Both the position numbers and the translations under genes were made by a program. The notes under the pieces were generated by a model. It did not search any database. It saw nothing but the letters and a program-made list of their open reading frames with translations, and was not told where the DNA came from. A stretch of 64,000 nucleotides of DNA from Streptomyces sp. ICBB 8177. GTDB taxonomy: Bacteria > Actinomycetota > Actinomycetes > Streptomycetales > Streptomycetaceae. Of this stretch, positions 9,036-17,791 are shown one piece after another (positions within the stretch are counted from its first letter, which is position 1; each line of letters begins with the position of its first letter). The DNA is taken from the NCBI RefSeq assembly GCF_003144095.1, contig NZ_NSKH01000002.1, positions 68,977-132,976 on the forward strand, written 5' to 3'.

Positions 9036-11462
9036 TCAGCCGTTCCACCGCCACCGCGCGACCTCCGGCAGGTCGGCGCCGTGCTCGCGGATCCAGGCGT
9101 GGTGCCGCAACCGCTCGTCCTCCATGTGCTGCCGCACCGGTGCCGCGCGCACCGCGAGGCCCGGCACACGGTCGATGACGTCCATCACCAGCCGGTAGCG
9201 GTCCAGGTCGTTGCGCACCACCATGTCGAACGGCGTCGTGGTGGTCCCGATCTCCTTGTAGCCGCGCACGTGCAGGTCGCGGTGGTTGGCGCGGCGGTAG
9301 GTCAGCCGGTGGATCAGCCACGGATAGCCGTGGTACGCGAAGACCACCGGGCGGTCCGGGGTGAACAGCGCGTCGAACTCCGCGTCCGTCATCCCGTGCG
9401 GGTGTTCCTCCTCGGGCAGCAGCCGGGCCAGGTCCACCACGTTGACGACGCGCACCGAAAGCTCCGGCAGGTGCTCGCGCAGCAGGCTCGCGGCGGCCAG
9501 CACCTCCTGCGTCGGCACGTCGCCCGCGCAGGCCAGCACGACGTGCGGCTCGCGCACCCCGTCCTCGGTCCCGGCCCACTCCCACACGCCCGCGCCGCGT
9601 GCGCAGTGGGCACGGGCCTGGTCCAGGGTGAGCCAGTCGAAACACGGCTGCTTGCCCGCGACGACCACGTTGACGTAGTCACGGCTGCGCAGCACGTGGT
9701 CGGCGACCGACAGCAGGGTGTTGGCGTCCGGCGGCAGGTAGACGCGGACCACCTCGGGCGCCTTGTTGAGCACGTGGTCGATGAAACCGGGGTCCTGGTG
9801 GGAGAACCCGTTGTGGTCCTGGCGCCACACGTGCGAGGTGAGCAGGTAGTTGAGCGAGGCGATGGGCCGGCGCCACGGCAGGGCGCGGGTCACCCGCAGC
9901 CACTTGATGTGCTGGTTGACCATCGAGTCCACGATGTGCACGAACGCTTCGTAGCACGAGAACAGTCCGTGACGGCCCGTCAGGAGGTAGCCCTCGAGCC
10001 AGCCTTGGCAGGTGTGCTCGGACAGGATCTCCATCACCCGCCCGCCGCGCGCCAGATGCTCGTCGGTCGGCAGGGTCTCGGCCTCCCAGGCCTTGCCGGT
10101 GGCCCGGTACAGCGCCTCCAGCCGGTTGGACGCGGTCTCGTCCGGGCCGACCACCCGGAAGTCGCGGCTGTCGGTGGTCGCCTCCATGACGTCCTCCAGC
10201 AGACCGCCCAGTACCCGGGTCGGCTCGTGCTGGGTGGCGCCCGGCTTGCCGGGGTCGACCTCGACCGCGTACCGCTCCAGCGGCGGCACCGGCAGGTCGC
10301 GCAGCAGCAGCCCGCCGTTGGCGTGCGGGTTGGCGCCGAGGCGGCGCGAGCCCTCGGGCAGCGTCGCCAGCACGTCGGGCAGCGGACGGCCGTCGCCGCC
10401 GAACAGCTCCCGGGGCCGGTAGGACGTCATCCACGCTTCCAACTGCCGCAGGTGGTCCGGGTTCTCGCGCACCGACGCGAGCGGGACCTGATGGGCACGC
10501 CAGGTGTTCTCCACCGGCACGCCGTCCACCTCGACCGGGCCGGTCCAGCCCTTCGGGGTGCGCAGCACGATCACCGGCCAGCGCGGCCGCTCCGTCACCC
10601 CCTCCTCCCGTGCCGAGCGCTGGATCGCCGCGATGCGGTCGAGCGCGGTGTCCATCGCGACGGCCATCGCGCGGTGCACGTCGACCGGGTCGTCCTCCGG
10701 TGTGCCGGTGACGTGGATCGGCTCGTGCCCCAACCCCCGCATCAGTTCGTCGAGTTCGGGCTCGGGCAGGCGGGCCAGCACGGCCGGGTTGGCGATCTTG
10801 TAGCCGTTCAGGTGGAGGATGGGCAGCACCGCCCCGTCGTGCACCGGGTCGAGGAACTTGTTGGAATGCCATGAGGTGGCCAGCGGCCCGGTCTCCGCCT
10901 CCCCGTCGCCGATCACACACGCGACCAGCAGTCCCGGGTTGTCCAGCGCCGCACCGTACGCGTGGGAGAGGGCGTAGCCCAGCTCACCGCCTTCGTGGAC
11001 GGAACCGGGGGTCTCCGGCGCCACGTGGCTGGGCACGCCGCCCGGGAAGGAGAACTGCCGGAACAACCGCGCCATCCCCGGCGCGTCGCGGCTGACGTCC
11101 GGATAGGTCTCGCTGTAGCTGCCGTCCAGCCAGGAGTTGGCCAGCACGGCCGGACCGCCGTGCCCGGGGCCCCACACGCACATGGCGTCCAGGTCGCGGG
11201 CCCTGATGACCCGGTTGAGGTGGGTGTGCACCAGGTTCAGGCCCGGTGAGGTGCCCCAGTGGCCCAGCAGGCGTGGCTTGATGTGCTCGGCGCGCAGCGG
11301 CTCGGTCAGCAGCGGGTTGTCCATCAGGTAGATCTGGCCCACCGCCAGGTAGTTGGCGGCGCGCCAGTGCGCGTCCAGCAGGCGCAGATCCTCGTCGGTG
11401 GGTCCCTCGGCTTCACGCGCCGGGATGTCGCGCATGACTTCCTCCGAAACGTCGTCGGGCAT
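9036..11462 (-). CDS. xfp: Xylulose-5-phosphate/fructose-6-phosphate phosphoketolase
   Basis: 808 residues, full length for Xfp (about 790-830). Cleaves xylulose 5-P or fructose 6-P with phosphate to acetyl-phosphate plus G3P or erythrose 4-P using thiamine diphosphate. Visible landmarks: [14 protein letters not shown] at the N-terminus, [35 protein letters not shown], the ThDP/Mg site [20 protein letters not shown], and [21 protein letters not shown] in the middle domain. Acetyl-P allows ATP formation by acetate kinase with low oxygen demand, which fits the island's theme. Divergent from ppk2, 216 bp between starts. Confidence 0.97.
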   Translation of the reverse strand: MPDDVSEEVMRDIPAREAEGPTDEDLRLLDAHWRAANYLAVGQIYLMDNPLLTEPLRAEHIKPRLLGHWGTSPGLNLVHTHLNRVIRARDLDAMCVWGPGHGGPAVLANSWLDGSYSETYPDVSRDAPGMARLFRQFSFPGGVPSHVAPETPGSVHEGGELGYALSHAYGAALDNPGLLVACVIGDGEAETGPLATSWHSNKFLDPVHDGAVLPILHLNGYKIANPAVLARLPEPELDELMRGLGHEPIHVTGTPEDDPVDVHRAMAVAMDTALDRIAAIQRSAREEGVTERPRWPVIVLRTPKGWTGPVEVDGVPVENTWRAHQVPLASVRENPDHLRQLEAWMTSYRPRELFGGDGRPLPDVLATLPEGSRRLGANPHANGGLLLRDLPVPPLERYAVEVDPGKPGATQHEPTRVLGGLLEDVMEATTDSRDFRVVGPDETASNRLEALYRATGKAWEAETLPTDEHLARGGRVMEILSEHTCQGWLEGYLLTGRHGLFSCYEAFVHIVDSMVNQHIKWLRVTRALPWRRPIASLNYLLTSHVWRQDHNGFSHQDPGFIDHVLNKAPEVVRVYLPPDANTLLSVADHVLRSRDYVNVVVAGKQPCFDWLTLDQARAHCARGAGVWEWAGTEDGVREPHVVLACAGDVPTQEVLAAASLLREHLPELSVRVVNVVDLARLLPEEEHPHGMTDAEFDALFTPDRPVVFAYHGYPWLIHRLTYRRANHRDLHVRGYKEIGTTTTPFDMVVRNDLDRYRLVMDVIDRVPGLAVRAAPVRQHMEDERLRHHAWIREHGADLPEVARWRWNG

Positions 11463-11537
11463 GCCGTCCCAGCGCGCCCCGTCCCGCGGCGCGCTGGCTG
11501 CCGTGCCAGCCTGCCCGGGCGTGCGGCGGCCCCGCTA

Positions 11538-11551
11538 GGGCCGGACGGGTC
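11538..11551. promoter_or_regulatory. Candidate dormancy-regulator site upstream of xfp
   Basis: On the minus strand reads GACCCGTCCGGCCC, 12 of 14 identical to the site before the response regulator (GAGCCGTTCGGCCC), and 76 bp upstream of xfp. Confidence 0.42.
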
Positions 11552-11595
11552 ACCCCGGCCCCGCCGCCGCACCGGCCCCCGAACCCGCCTCCGGC

Positions 11596-11609
11596 CGCGA
11601 CCTCGGCCC
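11596..11609. promoter_or_regulatory. Candidate dormancy-regulator site upstream of ppk2
   Basis: CGCGACCTCGGCCC, 70 bp upstream of the ppk2 start. It shares TCGGCCC and spacing with the others; weaker left half. Confidence 0.33.
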
Positions 11610-11678
11610 GCCGCCGGGGTGCGCGCCCCGCCCCGCCCCGTAGCGTGGAGGGGACGGCGGTACGGCGAGGAGGCGCAC

Positions 11679-12578
11679 ATGACCAGCGGCGGGAAGCGGC
11701 ACGGGCGGCCGGGCGAGCGGGACGGCGCGCGCCGCGGGGGAGGGGCACCCGAGGACGTCCCGGCGCGGCCGGTGCGGCTGCCGAGGAAGCTGTACGAGCG
11801 TGAGCTGACCCGTCTGCAGGCGGAACTGGTCGCCCTCCAGGAGTGGGTGCGGGCCGAGGGCGTCCGGTTGGTCGTCGTCTTCGAGGGCCGTGACGCGGCG
11901 GGCAAGGGCGGCACCATCAAGCGCGTCGCCGAACGCCTCAACCCCCGCGTCGCCCGCATCGTCGCGCTGCCCGCCCCCACCGAACGGCAGCGCACCCAGT
12001 GGTACTTCCAGCGCTACGTCGCACATCTGCCCGCCGCCGGGGAGATCGTGCTGTTCGACCGCAGCTGGTACAACCGCGCGGGCGTCGAGCGGGTCATGGG
12101 ATTCTGCACCCAGGAGGAGTACACCCGCTTCCTGCACCAGTGCCCGATCTTCGAGCGGCTGCTGATCGAGGACGGCGTCCTGCTGCGCAAGTACTGGTTC
12201 TCGGTGAGCGACGCGGTGCAGGAGGAACGCTTCCGCAGTCGGCTGGAGGACCCCACCCGGCGCTGGAAGCTGTCCGCGATGGACCTGGAGTCGGTCACCC
12301 GCTGGGAGGCGTACTCCCGGGCCAAGGACGAGATGCTGGTGCACACCGACATCCCCGAGTCGCCCTGGCACGTCGTGGAGAGCGACGACAAGCGCGCCGC
12401 GCGGGTGAACATGATCGCCCACCTGCTGTCCACCGTGCCGTACCACGAGGTCCGTCCGCCGCGGCTGTCGCTGCCGCCCCGCCCGCCGTCCACCGGCTAC
12501 CAGCGGCCGCCGAAGGACGCGCGGTCCTACGTGCCCGACCACGCGGCGTCCCTGCTGGAGGCCGCCTCGCGCGGCTGA
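11679..12578 (+). CDS. ppk2: Polyphosphate kinase 2
   Basis: 299 residues. Transfers phosphate between polyphosphate and nucleoside di- or monophosphates. Walker A is GRDAAGKGG (about residue 70), Walker B region DRSWYNRAG, lid region with RRWKLSAMDLESVTRWEAYSRAKDEM, and C-terminal SDDKRAARVNMIAHLL: the single-domain PPK2 fold. ATG at 11679 follows CGAGGAGG; the N-terminal 30 residues are low-complexity Gly/Arg-rich and outside the domain. Polyphosphate handling suits survival without respiration. Divergent from xfp and convergent with the kinase gene. Confidence 0.95.
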   Translation: MTSGGKRHGRPGERDGARRGGGAPEDVPARPVRLPRKLYERELTRLQAELVALQEWVRAEGVRLVVVFEGRDAAGKGGTIKRVAERLNPRVARIVALPAPTERQRTQWYFQRYVAHLPAAGEIVLFDRSWYNRAGVERVMGFCTQEEYTRFLHQCPIFERLLIEDGVLLRKYWFSVSDAVQEERFRSRLEDPTRRWKLSAMDLESVTRWEAYSRAKDEMLVHTDIPESPWHVVESDDKRAARVNMIAHLLSTVPYHEVRPPRLSLPPRPPSTGYQRPPKDARSYVPDHAASLLEAASRG

Positions 12579-12613
12579 GCCGGGCGCGGTGACCCGCCCG
12601 GGCCGGCCACGGC

Positions 12614-14320
12614 CTACTCCAGCGGAACCGACCAGGTCAGTCGCGTCCCGCCGTCCTGCCCCGGGCCGACGTTCAGCGTGCCGCCCAGGCGCTGGGCCCG
12701 CTCGGCGAGGTTGCGCAGGCCGCTGCGGTGGACATCGCGGGGGATGCCGCGGCCGTTGTCCGCCACGGTCACCGTCAACGTGCCGTCTCGGGCCGCGAGC
12801 GTCACCGAGGCCGAGGTGGCCGCCGCGTGCCGCGCCACGTTGGACAGCGCCTCGCCGAGCACGGCCACCGCCTCGTCACCGGGCTGCCGGGGCACGTCCG
12901 TGTCGAGCAGGCCTTCCAGCCGCAGCGCCGGGCTGAACCCGAGCGCGGGCACCTGCTGGTCGACCGCGGCGGCCGCCCGGGCCCGCAGTCCGGAGGCCGC
13001 GGGGCCGGTGTCGCGGCTGCGCAGGCCGAAGATGGTCGACCGGATGATCTTGATGGTCTCGTCCAGGTCGTCCACGGCGCGCAGCAGCCGCTCGGTCGCC
13101 TTCGGGTGTTCGACGTAGCGCACGGCGCTCTGCAACGTCATCCCGGTGGCGAACAGCCGCTGGATCGCCAGATCGTGCAGGTCGCGGGCGATGCGGTCGT
13201 GGTCCTCGACCAGCGCGCTGCGCTCGGCGTCCCGGCGGCGCTCGTCCAGCTCCATGGCGATCGCCGCCTGCCCGGCGAACCCCGCCAGCGGTGCCACGTC
13301 CTCCTGGTAGAAGGCCGGCTTGCCCGGGGCCCGGGCAAGCAGCAGCACTCCGCGCACCCGCTCCCCGTCGCCCATCCGCACCGCGACCGCGGGGCCGAGC
13401 CCCGCGCCGCGCAGCGGCCCGGTCGTCACGGCGGGGTCGTGCGCCACGTCGGTGCTGGTGACCGCGTCGGCCGAGGAGAAGGCGGCACCCATGAACGTGC
13501 CCTCCACCGGCAGCAGCCGGTCCTGGTGGACCTCCGCCTCCAGGCCGGAGGCGAAGACGACCCGCAGCGCGGTGTGCCCGTCCTGCGGCAGCGCGATCGC
13601 GCCGAGGTCGGCGTCGAGGATCGCGCGGGCCCGCTCGACCGCGACCTGGAGCACCGGGATGTCGTCCACCCCGGACAGCAGACGGCGGGTGACCTCGGCA
13701 CTCGCCTCCATCCACCGCTGCCGTTGCCGTGCCTCCTCGTACAGCCGGGCGTTCTCGATCGCCACGCCCGCGGCGACCGCCAGCGTGGACAGCACGGTCT
13801 CGTCCTCGCCGTCGAACTCCTTGCCGCCGTGCTTCTCGGTCAGGTAGAGGTTGCCGAAGACCTCGTCGCGCACCCGGACGGGCACCCCGAGGAAGGAGTG
13901 CATCGGCGGATGGTGGGCCGGGAAGCCGTAGGACGCCGGGTGCTCGGACAACTCCGCGAGCCGCAGCGGTTCGGGGTGGCGGATCAACTCGCCGAGGATG
14001 CCGTGGCCCGACGGGAGCGGGCCGATCGCGCGGGCCTGCTCCTCGCAGACGCCGACGTGCAGGAACTGCACCAGCGTCTCGTCGTCGCCGATCACCCCGA
14101 GCGCTCCGTACTCGGCGTCCACCAGGACCACCGCTGCCTCGACGATGCGCCGCAGCACGTGCGGCAGGTCCAGCCCGCGGCCCACCGACAGGACCGCCTC
14201 AAGCAGCGAGTGGATGCGGTCCCGGGTGCCGCGCACCGCGTCGATGCGGACCTGGAGCTCCTCCAGCAACTGGTCCAGGCTCAGCCCTGGCATCCGTTCC
14301 GCATCGAACGCGCGTTCCAT
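12614..14320 (-). CDS. DevS/DosS/OsdK-like heme GAF histidine kinase
   Basis: 568 residues, close to DevS length. GAF-A spans about 37-195, GAF-B about 215-360, then a HisKA_3 dimerisation helix with phospho-acceptor H382 (ARDLHDLAIQRLF) and a HATPase domain (EALSNVARHAAA, VADNGRGI). In GAF-A the segment YGFPAHHPPMHSF and later GNLYLTEK place H137 and Y159 22 residues apart, the spacing of the heme proximal His149 and distal Tyr171 of DosS. So a heme gas/redox sensor is predicted. The only response regulator in the window is the NarL-type protein at 7113-7847, its likely partner. Confidence 0.93.
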   Translation of the reverse strand: MERAFDAERMPGLSLDQLLEELQVRIDAVRGTRDRIHSLLEAVLSVGRGLDLPHVLRRIVEAAVVLVDAEYGALGVIGDDETLVQFLHVGVCEEQARAIGPLPSGHGILGELIRHPEPLRLAELSEHPASYGFPAHHPPMHSFLGVPVRVRDEVFGNLYLTEKHGGKEFDGEDETVLSTLAVAAGVAIENARLYEEARQRQRWMEASAEVTRRLLSGVDDIPVLQVAVERARAILDADLGAIALPQDGHTALRVVFASGLEAEVHQDRLLPVEGTFMGAAFSSADAVTSTDVAHDPAVTTGPLRGAGLGPAVAVRMGDGERVRGVLLLARAPGKPAFYQEDVAPLAGFAGQAAIAMELDERRRDAERSALVEDHDRIARDLHDLAIQRLFATGMTLQSAVRYVEHPKATERLLRAVDDLDETIKIIRSTIFGLRSRDTGPAASGLRARAAAAVDQQVPALGFSPALRLEGLLDTDVPRQPGDEAVAVLGEALSNVARHAAATSASVTLAARDGTLTVTVADNGRGIPRDVHRSGLRNLAERAQRLGGTLNVGPGQDGGTRLTWSVPLE

Positions 14321-14387
14321 TGCTGCCGGCCCTCCGCTCGGACCACCGGGAGTCGTCCACGTCCACGGTAAGTCCGCGCGACCAGGG

Positions 14388-14401
14388 CTGTCCTTCGGCC
14401 G
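14388..14401. promoter_or_regulatory. Candidate dormancy-regulator site between the kinase and DUF1876 genes
   Basis: CTGTCCTTCGGCCG, 68 bp upstream of the kinase start and 115 bp upstream of the DUF1876 gene, so it could serve either direction. Confidence 0.38.
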
Positions 14402-14515
14402 GGCCGGATCACGGCCGGTCGGCGGGCGGTCGATGGGGGTCCGGTGGGTGGTCCGGGCGCGGGTCGGGCCGGGCGGGCGGAGACTGGGACCGGGACGACC
14501 AAGGAGTGACCAGCG

Positions 14516-14806
14516 ATGACCTCACCGGTCGGCGCGTCCGGGCCTGTCCGGACCAAGGAGTGGAAGCTGTCGATCCGGCTCTTCGAGGAGCCGGGCCTGA
14601 CGAAGGCGTACGTGGTACTCGACACCGGCGGCACGGTGCTGGAGAGCGTCGCCGAGGCGCACCGCAGCCCGCACGCGCCAACGGTGGCCGAGATCAGCGA
14701 CGAGATCGCCGCCGGGCGCGCCCTGATGGACCTCGGCGAACAACTCGTCGGCGCCGGGGCCGCGGACGCGCAGGCGGTGGCGGCCGACGCGCGACGCAAC
14801 GGGTGA
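14516..14806 (+). CDS. DUF1876 (dsRBD-like) small protein
   Basis: 96 residues matching DUF1876: KEWKLSIRLFEE near residue 14, a central strand pair, then PTVAEISDEIAAGRALMDLGEQLVGA. Family members are about 90 residues with an alpha-beta fold likened to dsRNA-binding domains and are common in actinobacterial stress clusters (compare Rv1738, a DosR-regulon member). Start has AAGGAG 7 bases upstream. Function unknown; ribosome-associated hibernation roles have been suggested for relatives. Confidence 0.85.
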   Translation: MTSPVGASGPVRTKEWKLSIRLFEEPGLTKAYVVLDTGGTVLESVAEAHRSPHAPTVAEISDEIAAGRALMDLGEQLVGAGAADAQAVAADARRNG

Positions 14807-15021
14807 CCCGCCGATCCGGTACGTCCCGGATTGTCTTCAGGAGATGAACACGGCGGCGGAGACCACCCTGTGTCATCGGTCGCATCGCCAACGTCCGGCG
14901 CTACAGGCCCACTTGCCCATGACCCTCCACAAGTGCTCGAGTCCGACCGGACGTCGGGCTTGAGCGCGCCCGGAACGCGGCTCGGCGCGAGGACTCTCTT
15001 TGATAACGGTGAGTTTTTTTC

Positions 15022-15050
15022 TTGACACACGAAACCCGCCTGAACAGACT
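15022..15050 (+). promoter_or_regulatory. Putative sigma-70-type promoter for the ROK gene
   Basis: TTGACA at 15022-15027, a 17-base spacer, then CAGACT at 15045-15050 as a poor -10 box. It sits in a locally A/T-rich stretch (a run of T just upstream) in the 300-bp gap 14807-15106. Nothing else recognisable is seen in that gap. Confidence 0.4.
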
Positions 15051-15106
15051 CCCTTCACCTGCCACACCGGCCCGCAACCTTCCCGTGCCGAGGAGTAGCG
15101 ACGCCC

Positions 15107-16303
15107 ATGGCCACCGCCCGCGCCACCGGAACCCGGCAGTCCGCGACCGGACTCGCCGGTGAGGCCGCGAGAGCCGAGTTGTTCGGCCTCGTGCTCACCG
15201 CGGGTCCCATCTCCCGCACCCGGCTGGCGAAGCGGCTCGGCCTGTCGCCCTCCACGGTGACCCGCATGCTGCCGCCTCTGCTCGACGCGGGCTATCTGCG
15301 CGAGGAAGGGGCCCGTGCCACCGGCCCCGGCCGTCCCCAGCGCCTGCTGAGCGTCAACCCCGAACGCCATCTGGTGGCCGGGGTGAAACTGACGCCCACT
15401 CATGTCGCCGCCGTCGTCACGGACATGGGCGCGCAGGTGCTGGCCAGGGCGGCGTGCCCGGTCGCCGACCACACCGGGCCGACCGTGCTGTCCACCGCCG
15501 CTCGGGTCGTGCGTGATCTCCTCGCCGACGTGCCGGACGCGGCCGGGCGCACTCTCGGCGTCGGCGTCGGCATGTCCGGCCACGTCGACACCGCCCAGGG
15601 GGTGTGCCGTTACTCGGGACTGCTCGGCTGGTACGAGGTGCCGGTGGCCGCGCCGCTGGCGGAGGCCACCGGATTACCCACCACCGTCGCCAACGACGCC
15701 AACGCCCTCGCGGTGGCCGAACGCTGGTTCGGCGGTGGCCGCGACGTGGACACCTTCGCGGTGGTCACCGTCGGGCCCGGTATCGGATGCGGACTGCTGC
15801 TGGACGGCGCCCTGTTCACCGGTGCCACCGGGATCGCCGCGGAGTTCGGCCACATCCCCGTCGATCCCGCGGGCCCGGTGTGCGGGTGCGGACGGCGCGG
15901 CTGCCTGGAGTCGCTGGCGTCCACCTGCGCCGTCCTGGCCCGGCTGCGGCAGGCGGGCGTGGACTGCCAGGACCTGGCGCAGGCCGTCCGCCTCGCCCGT
16001 GACGGGCGCGGTCCCGACGCCAGGGCCGCCCGCGCCGCCTTCGCCGCCGCGGGCGACGCGCTCGGCCGGGGACTCGCCACCCTGTGCAACCTGCTCAACC
16101 CGGCCAGGATCATCCTCGCCGGGGAGGGGGTCGCCGCGTACGACCTGCTGCGGCCCGCGATGGACGACGCCCTCGCATACCACGCCTTCTCCACGGCCGC
16201 GCACGACTGCGAGGTGTCGTGCGACCCGGTCACCGACGACCTGTGGGCCCGCGGCGCGGCCTGCCTGGTCATCAGGGACACCGTCCGCGCCCCCTTCTCC
16301 TGA
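15107..16303 (+). CDS. ROK-family transcriptional regulator of the sugar operon
   Basis: 398 residues. N-terminal winged HTH (about 22-80, GPISRTRLAKRLGLSPSTVTRMLPPLL), then a ROK sugar-kinase-like domain: GVGMSGHVDT, NDANALAVAERWFGGG, GIGCGLLLDGALFTGATGIAAEFGHIPVDP, and the Zn-binding CGCGRRGCLESLAS. This is the NagC/XylR/Mlc type that binds a sugar or sugar phosphate as inducer. The kinase catalytic Asp region (NDANA) is present. It lies 65 bp upstream of an ABC sugar transporter on the same strand and presumably represses it. Confidence 0.93.
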   Translation: MATARATGTRQSATGLAGEAARAELFGLVLTAGPISRTRLAKRLGLSPSTVTRMLPPLLDAGYLREEGARATGPGRPQRLLSVNPERHLVAGVKLTPTHVAAVVTDMGAQVLARAACPVADHTGPTVLSTAARVVRDLLADVPDAAGRTLGVGVGMSGHVDTAQGVCRYSGLLGWYEVPVAAPLAEATGLPTTVANDANALAVAERWFGGGRDVDTFAVVTVGPGIGCGLLLDGALFTGATGIAAEFGHIPVDPAGPVCGCGRRGCLESLASTCAVLARLRQAGVDCQDLAQAVRLARDGRGPDARAARAAFAAAGDALGRGLATLCNLLNPARIILAGEGVAAYDLLRPAMDDALAYHAFSTAAHDCEVSCDPVTDDLWARGAACLVIRDTVRAPFS

Positions 16304-16368
16304 ACCTGCCGCCGATCCCCCCGCACCCTGTCCGCACCCGCCAACCCTCACCCCTTCCGGGAGATCCC

Positions 16369-17688
16369 ATGTCCTCCTCCACCCGCCGCACCGTGCTCGC
16401 CGCGATAGGAACCGTCACCGTGCTGACCGCCGCCACCGCCTGTTCCTCCGGCGGCTCCGGCAGTTCCGCGCCCAGCGCGGGCCCGGCGAAGGGCACCATC
16501 ACCTGGTACGCCAACCAGTTCGGCCCGACCGGCACCGACGTGCGCAAGACGCTGATCGCCGCGTTCGAGAAGGCCAACCCGGGGATCACCGTCAAGCTGG
16601 AGCAGGCCCCCAGCGACTCCGACGCGTTCCGCTCGGCGCTCACCACGCAGATATCCGGCGGCAGTTCGGGCTTCGACGTCTACAACGGCGACGTCGTGTG
16701 GCCGGCGCAGTTCGGCAAGGCGGGGCTCGCGCTGCCGCTCGACAAGTACCTGCCCGCCAGCTACTGGAAGGGCTTCTCCTCCGGCCTGGTCGACAGCGTC
16801 ACGTACAACGGGCAGAAGATGGCGGCGCCGCTGTTCACCGACAACGCGTTCCTCTTCTACCGCAAGGACCTGCTCGCCAAGGCCCACCTGCCGGTGCCCA
16901 CCACGTGGGAACAGTTGCGCAGCGAGGCGCAGACGCTCCAGAAGGACGGCCTGGTCAAGTACGGCTTCGCCGGGCAGTTCGACTCCTACGAGGGACTGAC
17001 CTGCGACTTCACCGAGTTCGAGGCGGACGCGGGCGGATCGAGCGTGAACGCGGCGGGCACCAAGTCGACCATCGACTCACCGGCCGCGACCAAGGCCCTC
17101 ACCTACATGCGCGGCCTGATCACCAGCAAGGTCGCGCCGAACGCGGTCACCAGCTTCCAGGAACAGCAGTCGGAGTCCCTGTTCACCTCCGGCCAGGTGG
17201 CGTTCCTGCGCAACTGGACGTACGCGTACGCCGATTCCAACAGCGCCTCCAGTTCCAAGGTCGCAGGCAAGGTCGGCATCGCCACCCTGCCCACCTTCGC
17301 CGGACAGCAGGGCCCGGGCTACTCGGCCACCGGCGGCTGGAACCTCTACGTCAACCCGCACACCAAGAACCTGGGCGCCAGCGTCGCCTTCGTGAAGTGG
17401 ATGACCTCCACCGCCGCCCAGAAGATCATCGCCACCCAGGGCGGCGAGATCCCGTCCAACGCGGCGGCCCTGGCCGACCCGAGCGTGCAGGCCGCCAACC
17501 CCGCGTATCCCATCGCCGCCAAGAACAAGCTGCGCGCCCGGCCGTCCAACGTCGCCGCCTACTCCCAGGTCAGCCAGGCCATCTACAGCAACGTCAACGC
17601 CGCGCTGACCGGATCCGCCGGCCCGCAGTCGGCCCTGAGTGCCGCGAACAAGGCCATCGACCAGGCCCTGGGCCAGGGCGGCCTGTAG
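16369..17688 (+). CDS. Sugar ABC transporter substrate-binding lipoprotein
   Basis: 439 residues of the extracellular solute-binding protein family 1. Signal peptide with twin-Arg-like STRRTVLAAIG and lipobox LTAATAC (lipid-modified Cys at 25), followed by a Ser/Gly linker. The mature part begins GTITWYANQFGPTGTD, with FDVYNGDVVWPAQFG and GYSATGGWNLYVN typical of oligosaccharide or alpha-glucoside binders. Anchored on the outer face of the membrane, it delivers substrate to the two permeases that follow. ATG at 16369 has GGGAG 5 bases before. Confidence 0.94.
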   Translation: MSSSTRRTVLAAIGTVTVLTAATACSSGGSGSSAPSAGPAKGTITWYANQFGPTGTDVRKTLIAAFEKANPGITVKLEQAPSDSDAFRSALTTQISGGSSGFDVYNGDVVWPAQFGKAGLALPLDKYLPASYWKGFSSGLVDSVTYNGQKMAAPLFTDNAFLFYRKDLLAKAHLPVPTTWEQLRSEAQTLQKDGLVKYGFAGQFDSYEGLTCDFTEFEADAGGSSVNAAGTKSTIDSPAATKALTYMRGLITSKVAPNAVTSFQEQQSESLFTSGQVAFLRNWTYAYADSNSASSSKVAGKVGIATLPTFAGQQGPGYSATGGWNLYVNPHTKNLGASVAFVKWMTSTAAQKIIATQGGEIPSNAAALADPSVQAANPAYPIAAKNKLRARPSNVAAYSQVSQAIYSNVNAALTGSAGPQSALSAANKAIDQALGQGGL

Positions 17689-17695
17689 CCGAGCC

Positions 17696-17722
17696 GGGCG
17701 CCGGGCACATCGCCCGGCGCCC
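17696..17722 (+). terminator. Intercistronic hairpin after the binding-protein gene
   Basis: GGGCGCCGGGC, loop ACATC, GCCCGGCGCCC: an 11-bp perfect stem 8 bp after the stop, no T-run. Such hairpins between the binding-protein and permease genes usually stabilise the upstream mRNA or attenuate read-through, giving excess binding protein. Confidence 0.65.
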
Positions 17723-17791
17723 CCCTCCGGCCTCGCCCCGCGCGACGGGGCCGCCCGAGACCGTCCGCCCTCGCAGCCACCAGGAACCCGT

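Noticed and set aside
9081..10874. A 597-residue plus-strand open frame opposite the phosphoketolase gene
   Set aside because: Antisense shadow of a well-conserved gene; composition is Val/Arg/His/Gln-rich with no domain.
12728..14371. A 547-residue plus-strand open frame opposite the histidine kinase
   Set aside because: Antisense shadow caused by G+C-rich third positions; no family resemblance.
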